From positions 1 through 64,000 of the forward strand of contig CACMAX010000003.1 in assembly GCA_902611845.1 (NCBI GenBank): a DNA stretch of 64,000 nt, written 5' to 3'. The notes beneath the pieces are model-generated. The model did not search any database, was not told the DNA's origin, and was given only the letters and a program-made list of their open reading frames with translations. The position numbers and the translations under genes were made by a program. Shown piece after piece: positions 8,902 to 18,754 of this stretch; within the stretch, counting starts at the first letter, position 1; the number at the start of each line of letters is the position of its first letter. The stretch comes from an uncultured Pelagibacteraceae bacterium (GTDB taxonomy: Bacteria > Pseudomonadota > Alphaproteobacteria > Pelagibacterales > Pelagibacteraceae).

Positions 8902-10359
8902 TTACTCAATTGCTTTTAATAGAGCCTTTGCTTTATTAACTGTTTCAAGATATTCGTTTTGTGGTTTGCTATCTGCAACTATTCCAGCACCAGATTGGAC
9001 ATAAAATTTATTATTCTTAGCTACTGCAGTTCTAAGTGCAATGCATGTATCAAATTCACCATTTGCTGAAAAATATCCAATTCCACCAGCATAAACTTTT
9101 CTTTTAGTTGTTTCTAGCTCATCTATTATTTCCATTGCTCTAATTTTTGGAGCCCCAGATACTGTTCCTGCCGGAAATCCAGACAACATAGTTTCAAATT
9201 TAGAGTATTTATTGTTAAATACTCCTTCAACATTTGATACAATATGCATGACATGGGAATATCTTTCTATTGAAAAACTTTCTGTCACTTTTACAGTATT
9301 AATCTTTGATACTTTTCCAGTGTCGTTTCTGCCTAAATCGAGAAGCATTAAATGTTCAGACAGTTCTTTTTTATCATTTAGTAAATCTTTTTCAAAAAAT
9401 AAATCTTGTTTTTTATTTTTCCCCCTTGGTCTTGTTCCAGCGATCGGTCTAATTGTGACTTTATTGTTTCTTAACCTTACTAGTATTTCTGGACTTGCGC
9501 CAATAATCTGAAAATCTTTAAAATTAAAAAAATACATAAAAGGGGAAGGGTTTGTCTTCCTTAATTTTTTATAAATTTCTATAGGGCTTTTACTTAATTT
9601 AGTTTCAAACCTTTGACTTAAAACTACCTGAAATATATCTCCAATTTTAATATATTTTTTAGCCTTCTTTACATTTGATAAAAATTTTTGTTTAGAAATA
9701 TTTGACTTTACTTTTGTTTTAATATTTTCATTAAATTTATCTAAATACGGATTATTATAATTAGATAGAAAAATTAAATTTTCAATTTGATTAATTATAT
9801 TTTTATACTTTATTTTATAATTTTTTATTATTTCATCACAAAAAACATTAACTATAAAATATAATTTCTTTTTAATATTATCATGTATTATTAGCTCTCT
9901 TGGTCTGAAAATTCTAGCATCAGGTAATTTTAAATCATCTTTGTTTTTATTTGGAATATTTTCTAGGTACCTAATTATGTCATATGAAAAGTATCCTGAT
10001 ATTATAGAACTAATTGAGGGTAATTCTCTAGGAATTTTAAATTTAAAACTTTCAATAACATTTTCTATATTTTTCTTAGCATCTCCTTTTAAAATTTTAA
10101 CCTTATCATTAAAGTATATCTTGCTAACATTATTATTAAATTCCCAAATTTTATCAGGATTTTTTCCAAAAATTGTATAGCGACCTTTAATAAATCCTTT
10201 TTCCACTGACTCAAATACAAATGTATTTTTCTCTGTAAAAAAATTATTTATTAAATTTATTATTTCTTTTGAACCATCACTATTCAAAGATAGATAAAGT
10301 ATTTGGTTTAATTTTTTTTTATGATTAATCTTAAATTGTTTAAGGCTTATATTAAGCAT
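8902..10359 (-). CDS. trpE: Anthranilate synthase component I
   Basis: TrpE converts chorismate to anthranilate using ammonia from TrpG. The 485-residue protein has the chorismate-binding domain in its second half: DIFQVVLSQRFE near residue 241, IGASPEILVR near 286, RPIAGTRPRG near 304, HLMLLDLGRND near 335, and GFPAGTVSGAPKIRAMEII near 397. The N-terminal domain has a partial feedback-inhibition region, but I cannot confirm tryptophan-binding residues. Its start directly abuts the end of the PpiD-like gene, so trp may be read from an upstream promoter shared with that gene. No attenuator leader was seen. Confidence 0.94.
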   Translation of the reverse strand: MLNISLKQFKINHKKKLNQILYLSLNSDGSKEIINLINNFFTEKNTFVFESVEKGFIKGRYTIFGKNPDKIWEFNNNVSKIYFNDKVKILKGDAKKNIENVIESFKFKIPRELPSISSIISGYFSYDIIRYLENIPNKNKDDLKLPDARIFRPRELIIHDNIKKKLYFIVNVFCDEIIKNYKIKYKNIINQIENLIFLSNYNNPYLDKFNENIKTKVKSNISKQKFLSNVKKAKKYIKIGDIFQVVLSQRFETKLSKSPIEIYKKLRKTNPSPFMYFFNFKDFQIIGASPEILVRLRNNKVTIRPIAGTRPRGKNKKQDLFFEKDLLNDKKELSEHLMLLDLGRNDTGKVSKINTVKVTESFSIERYSHVMHIVSNVEGVFNNKYSKFETMLSGFPAGTVSGAPKIRAMEIIDELETTKRKVYAGGIGYFSANGEFDTCIALRTAVAKNNKFYVQSGAGIVADSKPQNEYLETVNKAKALLKAIE

Positions 10360-11777
10360 TATTTAAAATAATCTTTTATTCGATCTATATTGTTATTAAA
10401 AATTTTTACCTCATACTTAGTGTTAAGTGATGTGTCATAAGAGGTATAAATATCATCGATCAAATTGATATTTGTTTTTGCTAAATATTCTTCAATATTT
10501 TTATTCGTATTTTTTAAATTTTCATAAGTTATCTGGTTTATCTTCGCTAAAAATATATTATTAGCTTTATTTGAAACCATAACAAAACTATTTTTTGGCG
10601 ATTCATATATAAGTTTTAAAGATGTCTCATCAAATAGACTATCATCAGTAATTGAATTAATTATTCCTGAATTTATATCTTCTTTATTTTTAACTAGATT
10701 TTCAAAGTCAGAGTCATTGAAATCTTTATTTTGAATTTTTTCAAATAAATTTCTATTAAGATCAAATTTTTTCTTTAATAAAATTCTATTTTTAACTTTC
10801 CCTCTGAAAGTTGTATCATTTTTATTTGGTAGTAAATTATTTATTTTCGTAATTTGATATAATAAAAAATAATTATCTTTATCTATTAAAACTATTTCTT
10901 TTTTATCTTTATTTTCGTAAATTTCTTTAAATACATCATCCTCATTTACGAACTTAAAATTGTTTCTTTTTTGCAATTTTATTTCATTTTTTCTAGCGAT
11001 ATCTTCTAAGGAAACTTCATTTAATATATCATTTTCGATTTCATCAATTTTTTTGTAAAAATCTTCATTAAATTCGTTGATTTCAATTAGATTTGAAGGT
11101 TCAACTTTAGCATAACTAAAATTAATGTATGCTTCTTTTAAGTTTTCATCATTTTCAATTATATAATTATTAATTTCGACGTCTGAAATATTTTTATCGT
11201 AAGCATATTCAAGATCGTAGTATTGAATACTTATTTTTTTGTTCTCATCTATGTAAACTTTATTTTGCAGATAATAGGGTGATTTAATACCACCACCAAT
11301 ATAATCAAATAGTCTTTTTCTTAACTGAGAATTTTTTAGTCTATTTTCAAATTCAGCTGCAATAATATTATTCTCTAACAGAAATTTTTCATATTTTAAT
11401 CTTGAAAAATTTTTATCATCATCAAGAAAATTTATGTCGTTTTGTAAATTTAATTTTAATGATTTATCTGAAACTTTAACATTTAAATCTTTATACTCCA
11501 TTGACATTAAATCTTTTGATATAAGGTCACTCAAAATTCTTTCTAAGATATTGTTATCTAAATTTTCTTTTATATAATCAGGATTAATTCTTGATCGGTT
11601 TATATGATCAATGAAGTCTTTAGTTGAAATTGAATTATTATTTATCTTAGCGATATTATTGGTATTACCGCCACTAAAGACACTTCCCATTCCCCAAAAA
11701 ACAAAAGGAACAATTATTATAGCCACAAGGACACCTGCCAATTTACTATTTGTAAAACCTCTTAATTTTCCCAACAT
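10359..11777 (-). CDS. PpiD/SurA-N-type membrane-anchored periplasmic chaperone
   Basis: This 472-residue protein starts with MLGKLRGFTNSK and a single membrane anchor at about residues 14-33, then a periplasmic SurA-N-like region containing ISTKDFIDHINRS near residue 50. That is the PpiD layout, a foldase held at the Sec translocon exit. It is clearly shorter than the roughly 620 residues of typical PpiD, and I see no convincing parvulin domain, so the isomerase module may be eroded. In alphaproteobacteria such a gene commonly sits next to tpiA, as here. The divergent gap to tpiA is only 57 bp and must hold both promoters. Confidence 0.75.
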   Translation of the reverse strand: MLGKLRGFTNSKLAGVLVAIIIVPFVFWGMGSVFSGGNTNNIAKINNNSISTKDFIDHINRSRINPDYIKENLDNNILERILSDLISKDLMSMEYKDLNVKVSDKSLKLNLQNDINFLDDDKNFSRLKYEKFLLENNIIAAEFENRLKNSQLRKRLFDYIGGGIKSPYYLQNKVYIDENKKISIQYYDLEYAYDKNISDVEINNYIIENDENLKEAYINFSYAKVEPSNLIEINEFNEDFYKKIDEIENDILNEVSLEDIARKNEIKLQKRNNFKFVNEDDVFKEIYENKDKKEIVLIDKDNYFLLYQITKINNLLPNKNDTTFRGKVKNRILLKKKFDLNRNLFEKIQNKDFNDSDFENLVKNKEDINSGIINSITDDSLFDETSLKLIYESPKNSFVMVSNKANNIFLAKINQITYENLKNTNKNIEEYLAKTNINLIDDIYTSYDTSLNTKYEVKIFNNNIDRIKDYFK

Positions 11778-11834
11778 GAGTAATTCTTTATATATTGATT
11801 ATAAAGAACAAACCTATAAATTAAATTATCTAAG

Positions 11835-12584
11835 ATGACAAATAATAATATGATCTTTATAGCTAATTGGAAGATGAATGGAGAAAAAAGTCACATCTCT
11901 GGTATCAATAAAACCATAAAATTTTTAAAACAATCAAAAAACAAAAAAAATCAAATTATTTACTGTCCACCGTTTACTCTAATTTCATCGATTAAAAATA
12001 AAGTAAAAAACACTAAAATTAAAGTAGGTGCTCAGAACCTTTCTCAATTTAATGATTATGGTGCATTTACAGGATCTGTAAATTCTAAATTAATTAAGTC
12101 AGCAGGAGGCGAATATGTTATTATTGGTCATTCTGAAATTAGAAATCAGGAAAATGATATACTGATAAATAAAAAAATTCATTCAGCACTTAAAGAAAAA
12201 TTAAAAGTAATCCTTTGTATTGGCGAAACATATAAAGAAAAAAAAAATAATAAAACTCTTCCAGTACTTAAAAGACAAATAACCATAGCATTAAAGAATA
12301 TAAAAAAAATTAATAATATTATTTTTGCATATGAACCTAGATGGTCGATCGGAACTGGAAAAATACCAAAATCATCTGAATTAAGAAAAAACTTTAGAGG
12401 CATAAATAATATAATTAGCAAATTAAAAAAAAATCAAAAATACAAAATTATCTATGGAGGATCTGTTAATTCTAAAAATGTATCAGAGTTAAAAAAAATT
12501 AGTAATTTAAAAGGATTTTTAATAGGAAGCGCTTCTTTGAGAGCAAAAAATTTTATTGATATAATTAAAAAATCAACTAATTAA
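11835..12584 (+). CDS. tpiA: Triosephosphate isomerase
   Basis: TpiA interconverts dihydroxyacetone phosphate and glyceraldehyde 3-phosphate. The 249-residue TIM barrel shows FIANWKMNG with the substrate lysine, VIIGHSEIR with the catalytic histidine, FAYEPRWSIGTGK with the catalytic glutamate, and YGGSVNSKN in the phosphate-binding loop. The usual family motif is YEPVWAIGTG, so this copy is slightly divergent (R for V, S for A). A second in-frame ATG at residue 6 is an alternative start. secG follows 5 nt later. Confidence 0.94.
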   Translation: MTNNNMIFIANWKMNGEKSHISGINKTIKFLKQSKNKKNQIIYCPPFTLISSIKNKVKNTKIKVGAQNLSQFNDYGAFTGSVNSKLIKSAGGEYVIIGHSEIRNQENDILINKKIHSALKEKLKVILCIGETYKEKKNNKTLPVLKRQITIALKNIKKINNIIFAYEPRWSIGTGKIPKSSELRKNFRGINNIISKLKKNQKYKIIYGGSVNSKNVSELKKISNLKGFLIGSASLRAKNFIDIIKKSTN

Positions 12585-12589
12585 ACCAC

Positions 12590-12889
12590 GTGGAAAATAT
12601 ACTATTAATAATCAATATTATTCTTGCAGCCATTCTAGTTGTCTTAGTTTTATTTCAAAAATCTGAGGGTGGTGCATTAGGAATTGGAGTGTCTCAAGAT
12701 AACTTTATGCTTTCAAGATCTGCTGGAAATTTTTTAACTAAAGCTACAGCAATAATTGCTACTCTATTTATAATATGTAGTCTGTGTTTAACGATTCTTT
12801 CCAGAGGTGAATTAACTCCCACAACATCAGTTTTAGATAAAATAGAGGAAACTGATGATGCTCCAAAGGTTCCAGATAGCAATAATTAA
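12590..12889 (+). CDS. secG: SecG subunit of the Sec translocase
   Basis: SecG is the small helper subunit of SecYEG, which moves proteins across the inner membrane. The 99-residue protein begins at GTG (MENILLIINI). It has a first membrane helix at about 3-22, the signature VLFQKSEGGALGIG, a second helix at about 50-70, and a short polar tail. The tpiA-secG-pyrG order is common in alphaproteobacteria. Confidence 0.92.
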   Translation: MENILLIINIILAAILVVLVLFQKSEGGALGIGVSQDNFMLSRSAGNFLTKATAIIATLFIICSLCLTILSRGELTPTTSVLDKIEETDDAPKVPDSNN

Positions 12890-12929
12890 TACTTTGAATT
12901 TTTAAATTTTAGGTCTATAAGATACTTCC

Positions 12930-14552
12930 ATGGCGCGATATATCTTTGTCACCGGCGGCGTGGTATCATCTCTTGGAAAAGGATTATCCTCAGCATCACT
13001 TGCATATTTATTAAAGTCACAAGGTTATAAAGTCAGGATACGTAAAATGGATCCATATTTAAATGTTGATCCAGGAACAATGAGTCCTTTTCAACATGGG
13101 GAGGTATTTGTTACTGATGATGGTGCAGAAACTGACTTAGATTTAGGACATTACGAAAGATTTACAAATATTTCATCAAAACAATCGGATAATATTACTA
13201 CAGGGAAAATTTATAGCGATGTAATCAAAAAAGAGAGACAAGGGGGGTATCTAGGTAAGACAGTTCAAGTCATTCCTCACATTACAGATAGAATAAAAAA
13301 ATTTATTAGCAAAGACATTAGTAATGAAGATTTTGTAATTTGTGAAATTGGTGGAACTGTTGGTGATATAGAAAGCTTACCGTTTCTAGAAGCTATAAGG
13401 CAGTTCTCAAACGATCATGGAAGGTCTAGAACACTATTTGTTCACTTAACCTTAGTTCCTTTCATGAAATCTTCTGGTGAGATAAAAACCAAACCGACAC
13501 AACATAGTGTTAAAGAATTAAGAAGTATCGGTATACAGCCAGATATTGTTATATGTAGATCAGAGCAGCATATACCTTTAGAGCAAAGAAAAAAAATATC
13601 TTTATTTTGTAATGTTGATATTGAAAATGTTATTGAGACTGTTGATGTTAGAACAATTTATGAAGCTCCAATTAGTTTTTATAACCAAAAATTAGACAAA
13701 CAAGTTCTAAAATATTTTAAAATAAAATCAAAAAAGAAACCCAATTTAAATCCGTGGAAAAATATTACTTCAACTGTTCTAAAAAATAATAAAGTAATTA
13801 AAATTGGATTAATAGGTAAATATGTAAACTTAAAAGATGCATATAAATCTTTAGATGAAGCATTAACACACGGTGGGATAGCAAATAATGTAAAAATTAA
13901 TTTGGTAAGAATTGAATCAGATAAACTAAAAAAAAATGAAATAAGCAAAAAACTTAAAAGTGTTTCTGGAGTATTAATACCAGGTGGATTTGGCAAAAGG
14001 GGAACCGAAGGGAAGATTGCAGCAATTAAATATTCAAGAGAAAAAAAGATACCTTTTTTTGGTATATGTTTTGGAATGCAAATGGCAATCATTGAATTTG
14101 CTAGAAATAAATTAAATATAAAAAATGCTGGTTCTACAGAGTTCGATAAAAAGTGTTTTCCTGTTATAGGATTAATCAATGAGTGGAACAGAAATGGAAA
14201 AGTTTTTAAGGGTACAGAAAAAAACCTAGGTGGTACTATGAGATTAGGGCTTTATACAGCTAAATTAAAAAATAATTCTGCCATAAAAAAGATTTATAAA
14301 TCTAATCAAATAAAGGAAAGACATAGACACAGATATGAAGTTAATAATAACCAAAGATCAAAATTTGAAAAAAAAGGATTAATATTTTCGGGCATGTCTC
14401 CAGATAATAAATTACCAGAAATAATAGAGTTAAAAAACCACCCATGGTTTATTGGAGTACAATTTCATCCAGAGTTTAAATCGAGACCATTATCTCCACA
14501 TCCTTTATTTAAATCATTCATAAAAGCTGCAAAAAATTATCATGGAAAATAG
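12930..14552 (+). CDS. pyrG: CTP synthase
   Basis: PyrG aminates UTP to CTP using glutamine. The 540 residues hold an N-terminal synthetase domain starting RYIFVTGGVVSSLGKGL, with RKMDPYLNVDPGTMSPFQHG near residue 38. The C-terminal class I amidotransferase has the cysteine in FFGICFGMQMA near 380 and HPEF near 514. The first dozen codons are conspicuously GC-rich compared with everything around them. It overlaps kdsA by 11 nt. Confidence 0.97.
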   Translation: MARYIFVTGGVVSSLGKGLSSASLAYLLKSQGYKVRIRKMDPYLNVDPGTMSPFQHGEVFVTDDGAETDLDLGHYERFTNISSKQSDNITTGKIYSDVIKKERQGGYLGKTVQVIPHITDRIKKFISKDISNEDFVICEIGGTVGDIESLPFLEAIRQFSNDHGRSRTLFVHLTLVPFMKSSGEIKTKPTQHSVKELRSIGIQPDIVICRSEQHIPLEQRKKISLFCNVDIENVIETVDVRTIYEAPISFYNQKLDKQVLKYFKIKSKKKPNLNPWKNITSTVLKNNKVIKIGLIGKYVNLKDAYKSLDEALTHGGIANNVKINLVRIESDKLKKNEISKKLKSVSGVLIPGGFGKRGTEGKIAAIKYSREKKIPFFGICFGMQMAIIEFARNKLNIKNAGSTEFDKKCFPVIGLINEWNRNGKVFKGTEKNLGGTMRLGLYTAKLKNNSAIKKIYKSNQIKERHRHRYEVNNNQRSKFEKKGLIFSGMSPDNKLPEIIELKNHPWFIGVQFHPEFKSRPLSPHPLFKSFIKAAKNYHGK

Positions 14553-15375
14553 AACAGTTAATTGTCAAGATATAGATATTTCTAATTCAAATAAAATTTG
14601 TTTAATAGCAGGACCTTGCCAATTAGAAACTGAGCAACATGCTTTGGACATGGCAGGGGAAATTAAAAATATTACTGACAAATATAAAATTGGATTTATA
14701 TACAAAACATCATTTGATAAAGCTAATAGAACAAGTCTTAAAGGTAAAAGAGGAGCAGGATTAGAAAAATCTTTACCAGTTTTTGACAAAATAAAAAATC
14801 AGATAAAAGTTCCAGTGCTTACCGATATTCATAACGAGGAGCAATGTTCAATTGTTGCACCGTATGTAGATGTTTTGCAAATTCCTGCTTTTTTATGTCG
14901 ACAAACAGATTTATTAGTTGCTGCAGCAAAAACAAAAAAAATTATCAATGTGAAAAAGGGTCAGTTTTTAGCTCCATGGGATATGGTTAATGTTACAAAA
15001 AAAATTTCTGATTCAGGAAATAATAATATTCTAGTTACAGAGAGAGGTGCTAGTTTTGGATACAATACTTTGGTTTCTGATATGAGATCAATTCCTATTA
15101 TGGCAAAGAACGGTTATCCAATTGTTTTCGATGCCACACATTCTGTCCAACAACCCGGAGGTCAAGGAGATAAAAGTGGTGGACAAAGAGAATTTGTTGA
15201 ACATTTATCTAGAGCAGCTGTTGCAGTTGGTGTTGCTGCTATCTTTATAGAAACACATCAAGATCCTGATAACGCTCCTTCTGATGGGCCAAATATGGTT
15301 CCACTTAATAAGTTAGATAATCTTATAAATCAGATAGTTGAAATAGATAATCTAGTGAAAAAAAATAATGTCTAA
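14542..15375 (+). CDS. kdsA: 3-deoxy-D-manno-octulosonate 8-phosphate synthase
   Basis: KdsA condenses phosphoenolpyruvate with arabinose 5-phosphate to make KDO 8-phosphate for lipopolysaccharide cores. The 277-residue protein shows IAGPCQLETE near residue 23, YKTSFDKANRTS near 54, VLTDIHN near 93, the FDATHSVQQPGGQG loop near 195, and FIETHQDPDNAPSDGPNM near 236. It joins pyrG (CTP is needed to activate KDO) and eno (which makes phosphoenolpyruvate), overlapping each. Confidence 0.96.
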   Translation: MENRTVNCQDIDISNSNKICLIAGPCQLETEQHALDMAGEIKNITDKYKIGFIYKTSFDKANRTSLKGKRGAGLEKSLPVFDKIKNQIKVPVLTDIHNEEQCSIVAPYVDVLQIPAFLCRQTDLLVAAAKTKKIINVKKGQFLAPWDMVNVTKKISDSGNNNILVTERGASFGYNTLVSDMRSIPIMAKNGYPIVFDATHSVQQPGGQGDKSGGQREFVEHLSRAAVAVGVAAIFIETHQDPDNAPSDGPNMVPLNKLDNLINQIVEIDNLVKKNNV

Positions 15376-16627
15376 AATTTCAAAAGTTATTGCAAGACAG
15401 GTTTTTGATAGTAGAGGTAACCCAACTATAGAAACAGAAGTATTTGTAAAAGATATTAGTGCCTCAGCAATTTGCCCTTCTGGAGCATCAACTGGAACTT
15501 ACGAAGCTTTTGAAAAAAGAGATATTAATAATAAAAAATATCTTGGAAAAAGTGTTTTAAAACCTGTTGAATTTATAAATAAGGTAATATCAAATAAGTT
15601 AAAAAATTTTAATGTTCATCAACAAGAAAAGATAGACAATTTATTAATAAGGCTTGATGGAACAAAACAAAAAAAAAGAGTTGGAGCTAATGCAATTCTT
15701 TCAGTTTCAATAGCTGTTAAAAAATTATCCTCTAAAATTAAAAAAATTCCAATTTATAAAAATTTAATAATAAATAAAAATTTTAAATTACCTTATCCCT
15801 TAATGAATATAATTAATGGAGGTGCGCATGCAAATAATGGCCTCAGAATCCAAGAGTTTATGATAAGACCAGACAAAGCAAAAACATTTTCAGAAGGTGT
15901 TAGAATGTGTTTTATTGTTATTAATAGATTAAGAGATTTAATCAAGAAAATGGGACATTCTACTTCAGTAGGAGATGAGGGTGGGTTTGCTCCAATGATA
16001 AATGATAATGAAAGCGCACTTAAACTGATAGTAAAAGCTATAAATTTATCGGGTTTTAAAAATGGAAAAGATATAGTTATATGTTTGGACGTTGCAGCAA
16101 ATGAGTTGTTTAAAAATAAAAAATATTCAATTCATTCTAGAAAATACATTAGTGTAGATGAATCTATAAAAAATTATCTCAGACTTGTGCAAAAATATAA
16201 AATTATGTCTATTGAAGATCCATTTGGTGAAAATGATTGGTCAGCTTGGACAAAGCTTCTAAATAAAACAAAAAATAAATTACAAATCGTTGGTGATGAC
16301 CTTTTTGTTACAAATTTAGAACGATTGAAAATAGGTTTTTTAAATATATCAGCTAATTCAATATTAATAAAATTAAATCAAATTGGCACTGTCACAGAAA
16401 CACTTGAAGTTATAAAATTTGCAAAATTAATTGGTTATAAAACTATAATTTCACATAGATCTGGTGATAGTGAAGATACATTTATTGCAGACTTTGCTGT
16501 AGGAACTGATTCTAATCAGATTAAAACTGGTTCATTGGCTAGATCAGAAAGAGTTTCAAAATATAACCAATTATTAAGAATTGAACAAGAACTTGGAAAA
16601 AAATCAAAAATGCATAGTGTTAGTTAA
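15368..16627 (+). CDS. eno: Enolase
   Basis: Enolase interconverts 2-phosphoglycerate and phosphoenolpyruvate. The 419-residue protein has the N-terminal ARQVFDSRGNPTIETEV, SGASTGTYEA with the mobile-loop serine, MNIINGGAHA near residue 140, SIEDPFGENDW near 280, and ISHRSGDSEDTFIADFAVG near 357. It overlaps kdsA by 8 nt and ftsB by 1 nt. It is a little shorter than the usual 425-430 residues but has no obvious missing active-site segment. Confidence 0.97.
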   Translation: MSKISKVIARQVFDSRGNPTIETEVFVKDISASAICPSGASTGTYEAFEKRDINNKKYLGKSVLKPVEFINKVISNKLKNFNVHQQEKIDNLLIRLDGTKQKKRVGANAILSVSIAVKKLSSKIKKIPIYKNLIINKNFKLPYPLMNIINGGAHANNGLRIQEFMIRPDKAKTFSEGVRMCFIVINRLRDLIKKMGHSTSVGDEGGFAPMINDNESALKLIVKAINLSGFKNGKDIVICLDVAANELFKNKKYSIHSRKYISVDESIKNYLRLVQKYKIMSIEDPFGENDWSAWTKLLNKTKNKLQIVGDDLFVTNLERLKIGFLNISANSILIKLNQIGTVTETLEVIKFAKLIGYKTIISHRSGDSEDTFIADFAVGTDSNQIKTGSLARSERVSKYNQLLRIEQELGKKSKMHSVS

Positions 16628-16932
16628 TGTTTGATAAAATAAAAAAAAATTATTTTATTTTAATTATAACATTTCTATTTATTTACTTTTTTTTTAATTT
16701 ATTGAGTGGTGATAGGGGTCTAATTTCTTATTTTAAGAAAAAAGAAATTTATGAAGAATTAAAGATAAAACAAGCTGATTTGAATTTTAAAATTCAAGAT
16801 TTAGAACATAAAAACTCTTTATTGACTGAAAACATAGACCTTGATTTTATTGAAGTTTTAATACGAGACAAATTTTTATTTGGAAAAGATGGAGAGACTA
16901 CCTATATAATAAAAAATAATGGACAAAATTAG
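16627..16932 (+). CDS. ftsB: FtsB/DivIC-family septum formation protein
   Basis: The 101-residue protein has one membrane helix at about 9-28, then the GDRGLISYF motif seen in alphaproteobacterial FtsB/DivIC proteins next to eno, and a coiled coil at about 37-66. The [17 protein letters not shown] ending matches the EExAR...PGE-like tail of the family. Such proteins bridge FtsQ and FtsL in the divisome. It overlaps eno by 1 nt and lipA by 14 nt. In many relatives pdhA would come next, but here it is lipA. Confidence 0.85.
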   Translation: MFDKIKKNYFILIITFLFIYFFFNLLSGDRGLISYFKKKEIYEELKIKQADLNFKIQDLEHKNSLLTENIDLDFIEVLIRDKFLFGKDGETTYIIKNNGQN

Positions 16933-17842
16933 ACCAAGACACCCTGAAAAAGTTAAAAATCCAGTTAATCCAATTAAAAAGAAACCGGCTTGGATTAGAT
17001 CTAAACTATCAGACAGTAAGGAATTTTTTTTAACCAAAACTGTAGTTAATCAAAGCAATTTAGTCACTGTTTGCCAAGAAGCAAACTGTCCAAATATCAC
17101 CGAATGTTGGAGCAAAAGACATGCAACATTTATGATTATGGGTGATACTTGTACAAGAGCTTGTGCGTTTTGTGATGTTAAAACTGGGAAACCTGAAAAA
17201 CTGGATCAATATGAACCAATAAAAATTGCAAATGCAGTTAAAAAATTAAATTTAAGACATGTTGTAATTACATCCGTTGATAGAGATGATTTGCCTGATG
17301 GTGGATCTACTCATTTTAAAGAAGTTGTAGAAATTACTAGAAAAAAAAATCCAAACACTACAATAGAAGTCTTAACACCAGATTTTCTTAGAAAAGGCGA
17401 CTCTTATAAAATTATTTTAAATGCAAACCCTGACGTTTTTAATCATAATATTGAAACTGTTCCAAGATTATATGTAAAGGTTAGACCTGGTGCTAGATAT
17501 TTTTCATCTTTAGAACTCCTTAAAAATGCAAAAAAAAATAACAAAAAAGTTTTTACTAAGTCAGGCATAATGGTTGGTTTGGGTGAGGAAAAAGATGAAG
17601 TAATCCAAGTAATGGATGATTTAAGATCTGCAGATGTTGATTTTTTAACAATAGGTCAATACCTTCAGCCGACAGCAAAACATCATCCTTTAGATAGATA
17701 TTATCATCCTGATGAGTTTAAAGATTTAGAAATAATAGCAAAGTCAAAGGGTTTTTTATTAGTCTCATCATCTCCATTAACTAGATCTTCATATCACGCT
17801 GATGAAGATTTTGCCAAATTAAAACAAAACAGATTTAATTAA
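16919..17842 (+). CDS. lipA: Lipoyl synthase
   Basis: LipA is a radical-SAM enzyme inserting two sulfurs into octanoylated carrier domains. The 307 residues contain both iron-sulfur clusters: the auxiliary cluster cysteines C52, C57 and C63 ([12 protein letters not shown]) and the radical-SAM cysteines C78, C82 and C85 (CTRACAFC). The terminal [12 protein letters not shown] motif supplies the conserved RSSYHA serine. It starts inside ftsB, so translation may be coupled. The pyruvate dehydrogenase genes usually beside lipA in alphaproteobacteria are not present in the window. Confidence 0.96.
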   Translation: MDKIRPRHPEKVKNPVNPIKKKPAWIRSKLSDSKEFFLTKTVVNQSNLVTVCQEANCPNITECWSKRHATFMIMGDTCTRACAFCDVKTGKPEKLDQYEPIKIANAVKKLNLRHVVITSVDRDDLPDGGSTHFKEVVEITRKKNPNTTIEVLTPDFLRKGDSYKIILNANPDVFNHNIETVPRLYVKVRPGARYFSSLELLKNAKKNNKKVFTKSGIMVGLGEEKDEVIQVMDDLRSADVDFLTIGQYLQPTAKHHPLDRYYHPDEFKDLEIIAKSKGFLLVSSSPLTRSSYHADEDFAKLKQNRFN

Positions 17843-17846
17843 TTGA

Positions 17847-18284
17847 ATGCCTAAAGCATCTGTAACGCGACTAATAGAACGCGATAAAAAAACTCTTATC
17901 AATTTTGTTTTAGATATTGAAAAGTATCCTGAATTTATTCCCTTTTGTATAGATTCAAAGGTTTATGAAATAAAAGAAGTCGAAGATACTGTAAAAATTA
18001 TTGCAGATTTAACCATAGGTAAGAAACCTTTTACTGACACTTACAAAAGTGATGTTAGGTATGACAAAAAAAATGACCATATTCATGTAACTAATATTGA
18101 TGGTCCTTTGAATTATTTAGAAAATAATTGGAAGTTTGTTGAGAAAGATAATTTTACTGAAGTTCATTTTGATGTCGATTTCGAAATTAAGAATAAATTT
18201 CTTAATATTATAATGTCAAAATCTTTTCAATATGGGCTTAATAAAATAGCTGATGCCTTTCAAAAAAGAGCTGAAAGTTTGTAA
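17847..18284 (+). CDS. Coq10/RatA-family START-domain protein
   Basis: This 145-residue protein belongs to the polyketide cyclase/START superfamily and starts with KASVTRLIERDKKTLINFVLDIEKYPEFIPFC, the Coq10/RatA pattern. Coq10 proteins bind ubiquinone and aid its delivery to respiratory complexes; RatA names in databases refer to the same fold. It lies 4 nt after lipA, a pairing common in alphaproteobacteria, which favours the ubiquinone role. It converges with cinA across a 5-nt gap. Confidence 0.85.
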   Translation: MPKASVTRLIERDKKTLINFVLDIEKYPEFIPFCIDSKVYEIKEVEDTVKIIADLTIGKKPFTDTYKSDVRYDKKNDHIHVTNIDGPLNYLENNWKFVEKDNFTEVHFDVDFEIKNKFLNIIMSKSFQYGLNKIADAFQKRAESL

Positions 18285-18289
18285 TTATA

Positions 18290-18754
18290 CTAAATAATTT
18301 TTATCAATAAATTAATACACTTTTTAACTGTATTATTTTGTATTGTTGATCTTTTCTTTTTTCCAAATTGATTTTTGATAATAAAAATTCTATTTCCTCT
18401 CTTAATGCCAATAAATACAAGACCAATAGGTTTATTTTTTGTACCACCTTTAGGACCCGCAACACCAGTAATTGATACGTTGATTTTACTTTTTGATAAT
18501 TTTGATAAATTTTCCACCATTGATTTACAGCATTCTTGACTTACAGCCCCATATTTATCAATTAGTTTTTTGTTAACATTAAGAATATTAATTTTTGCTT
18601 TATTTGAGTATGTAATTAATCCCATTTTAAAATACTTTGAGGAACCACTCAATTTAGTTAATTTAGTTGATAATAAACCACCTGTGCAAGACTCCGTTAC
18701 AGATATAGTTGTTTTTTTATTAATTAGTTTTTTGTGTAATATATTAATACTCAT
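18290..18754 (-). CDS. CinA C-terminal-domain protein (nicotinamide-nucleotide amidase type)
   Basis: The 154 residues match the stand-alone CinA C-terminal domain (PncC), which deamidates nicotinamide mononucleotide in pyridine nucleotide recycling. Visible signatures are TTISVTESCTGGLLSTKLT near residue 14, GLITYSNKAK near 45, and SITGVAGPKGGTKNKPIGLV near 94. There is no N-terminal MoaB-like domain. It shares its first base with the last base of pgpA, so the two genes are translationally linked. Confidence 0.88.
   Translation of the reverse strand: MSINILHKKLINKKTTISVTESCTGGLLSTKLTKLSGSSKYFKMGLITYSNKAKINILNVNKKLIDKYGAVSQECCKSMVENLSKLSKSKINVSITGVAGPKGGTKNKPIGLVFIGIKRGNRIFIIKNQFGKKKRSTIQNNTVKKCINLLIKII

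Noticed and set aside
13679..14179. 166-residue frame opposite pyrG
   Set aside because: Antisense to a well-supported conserved gene; hydrophobic composition results from the complementary codons.
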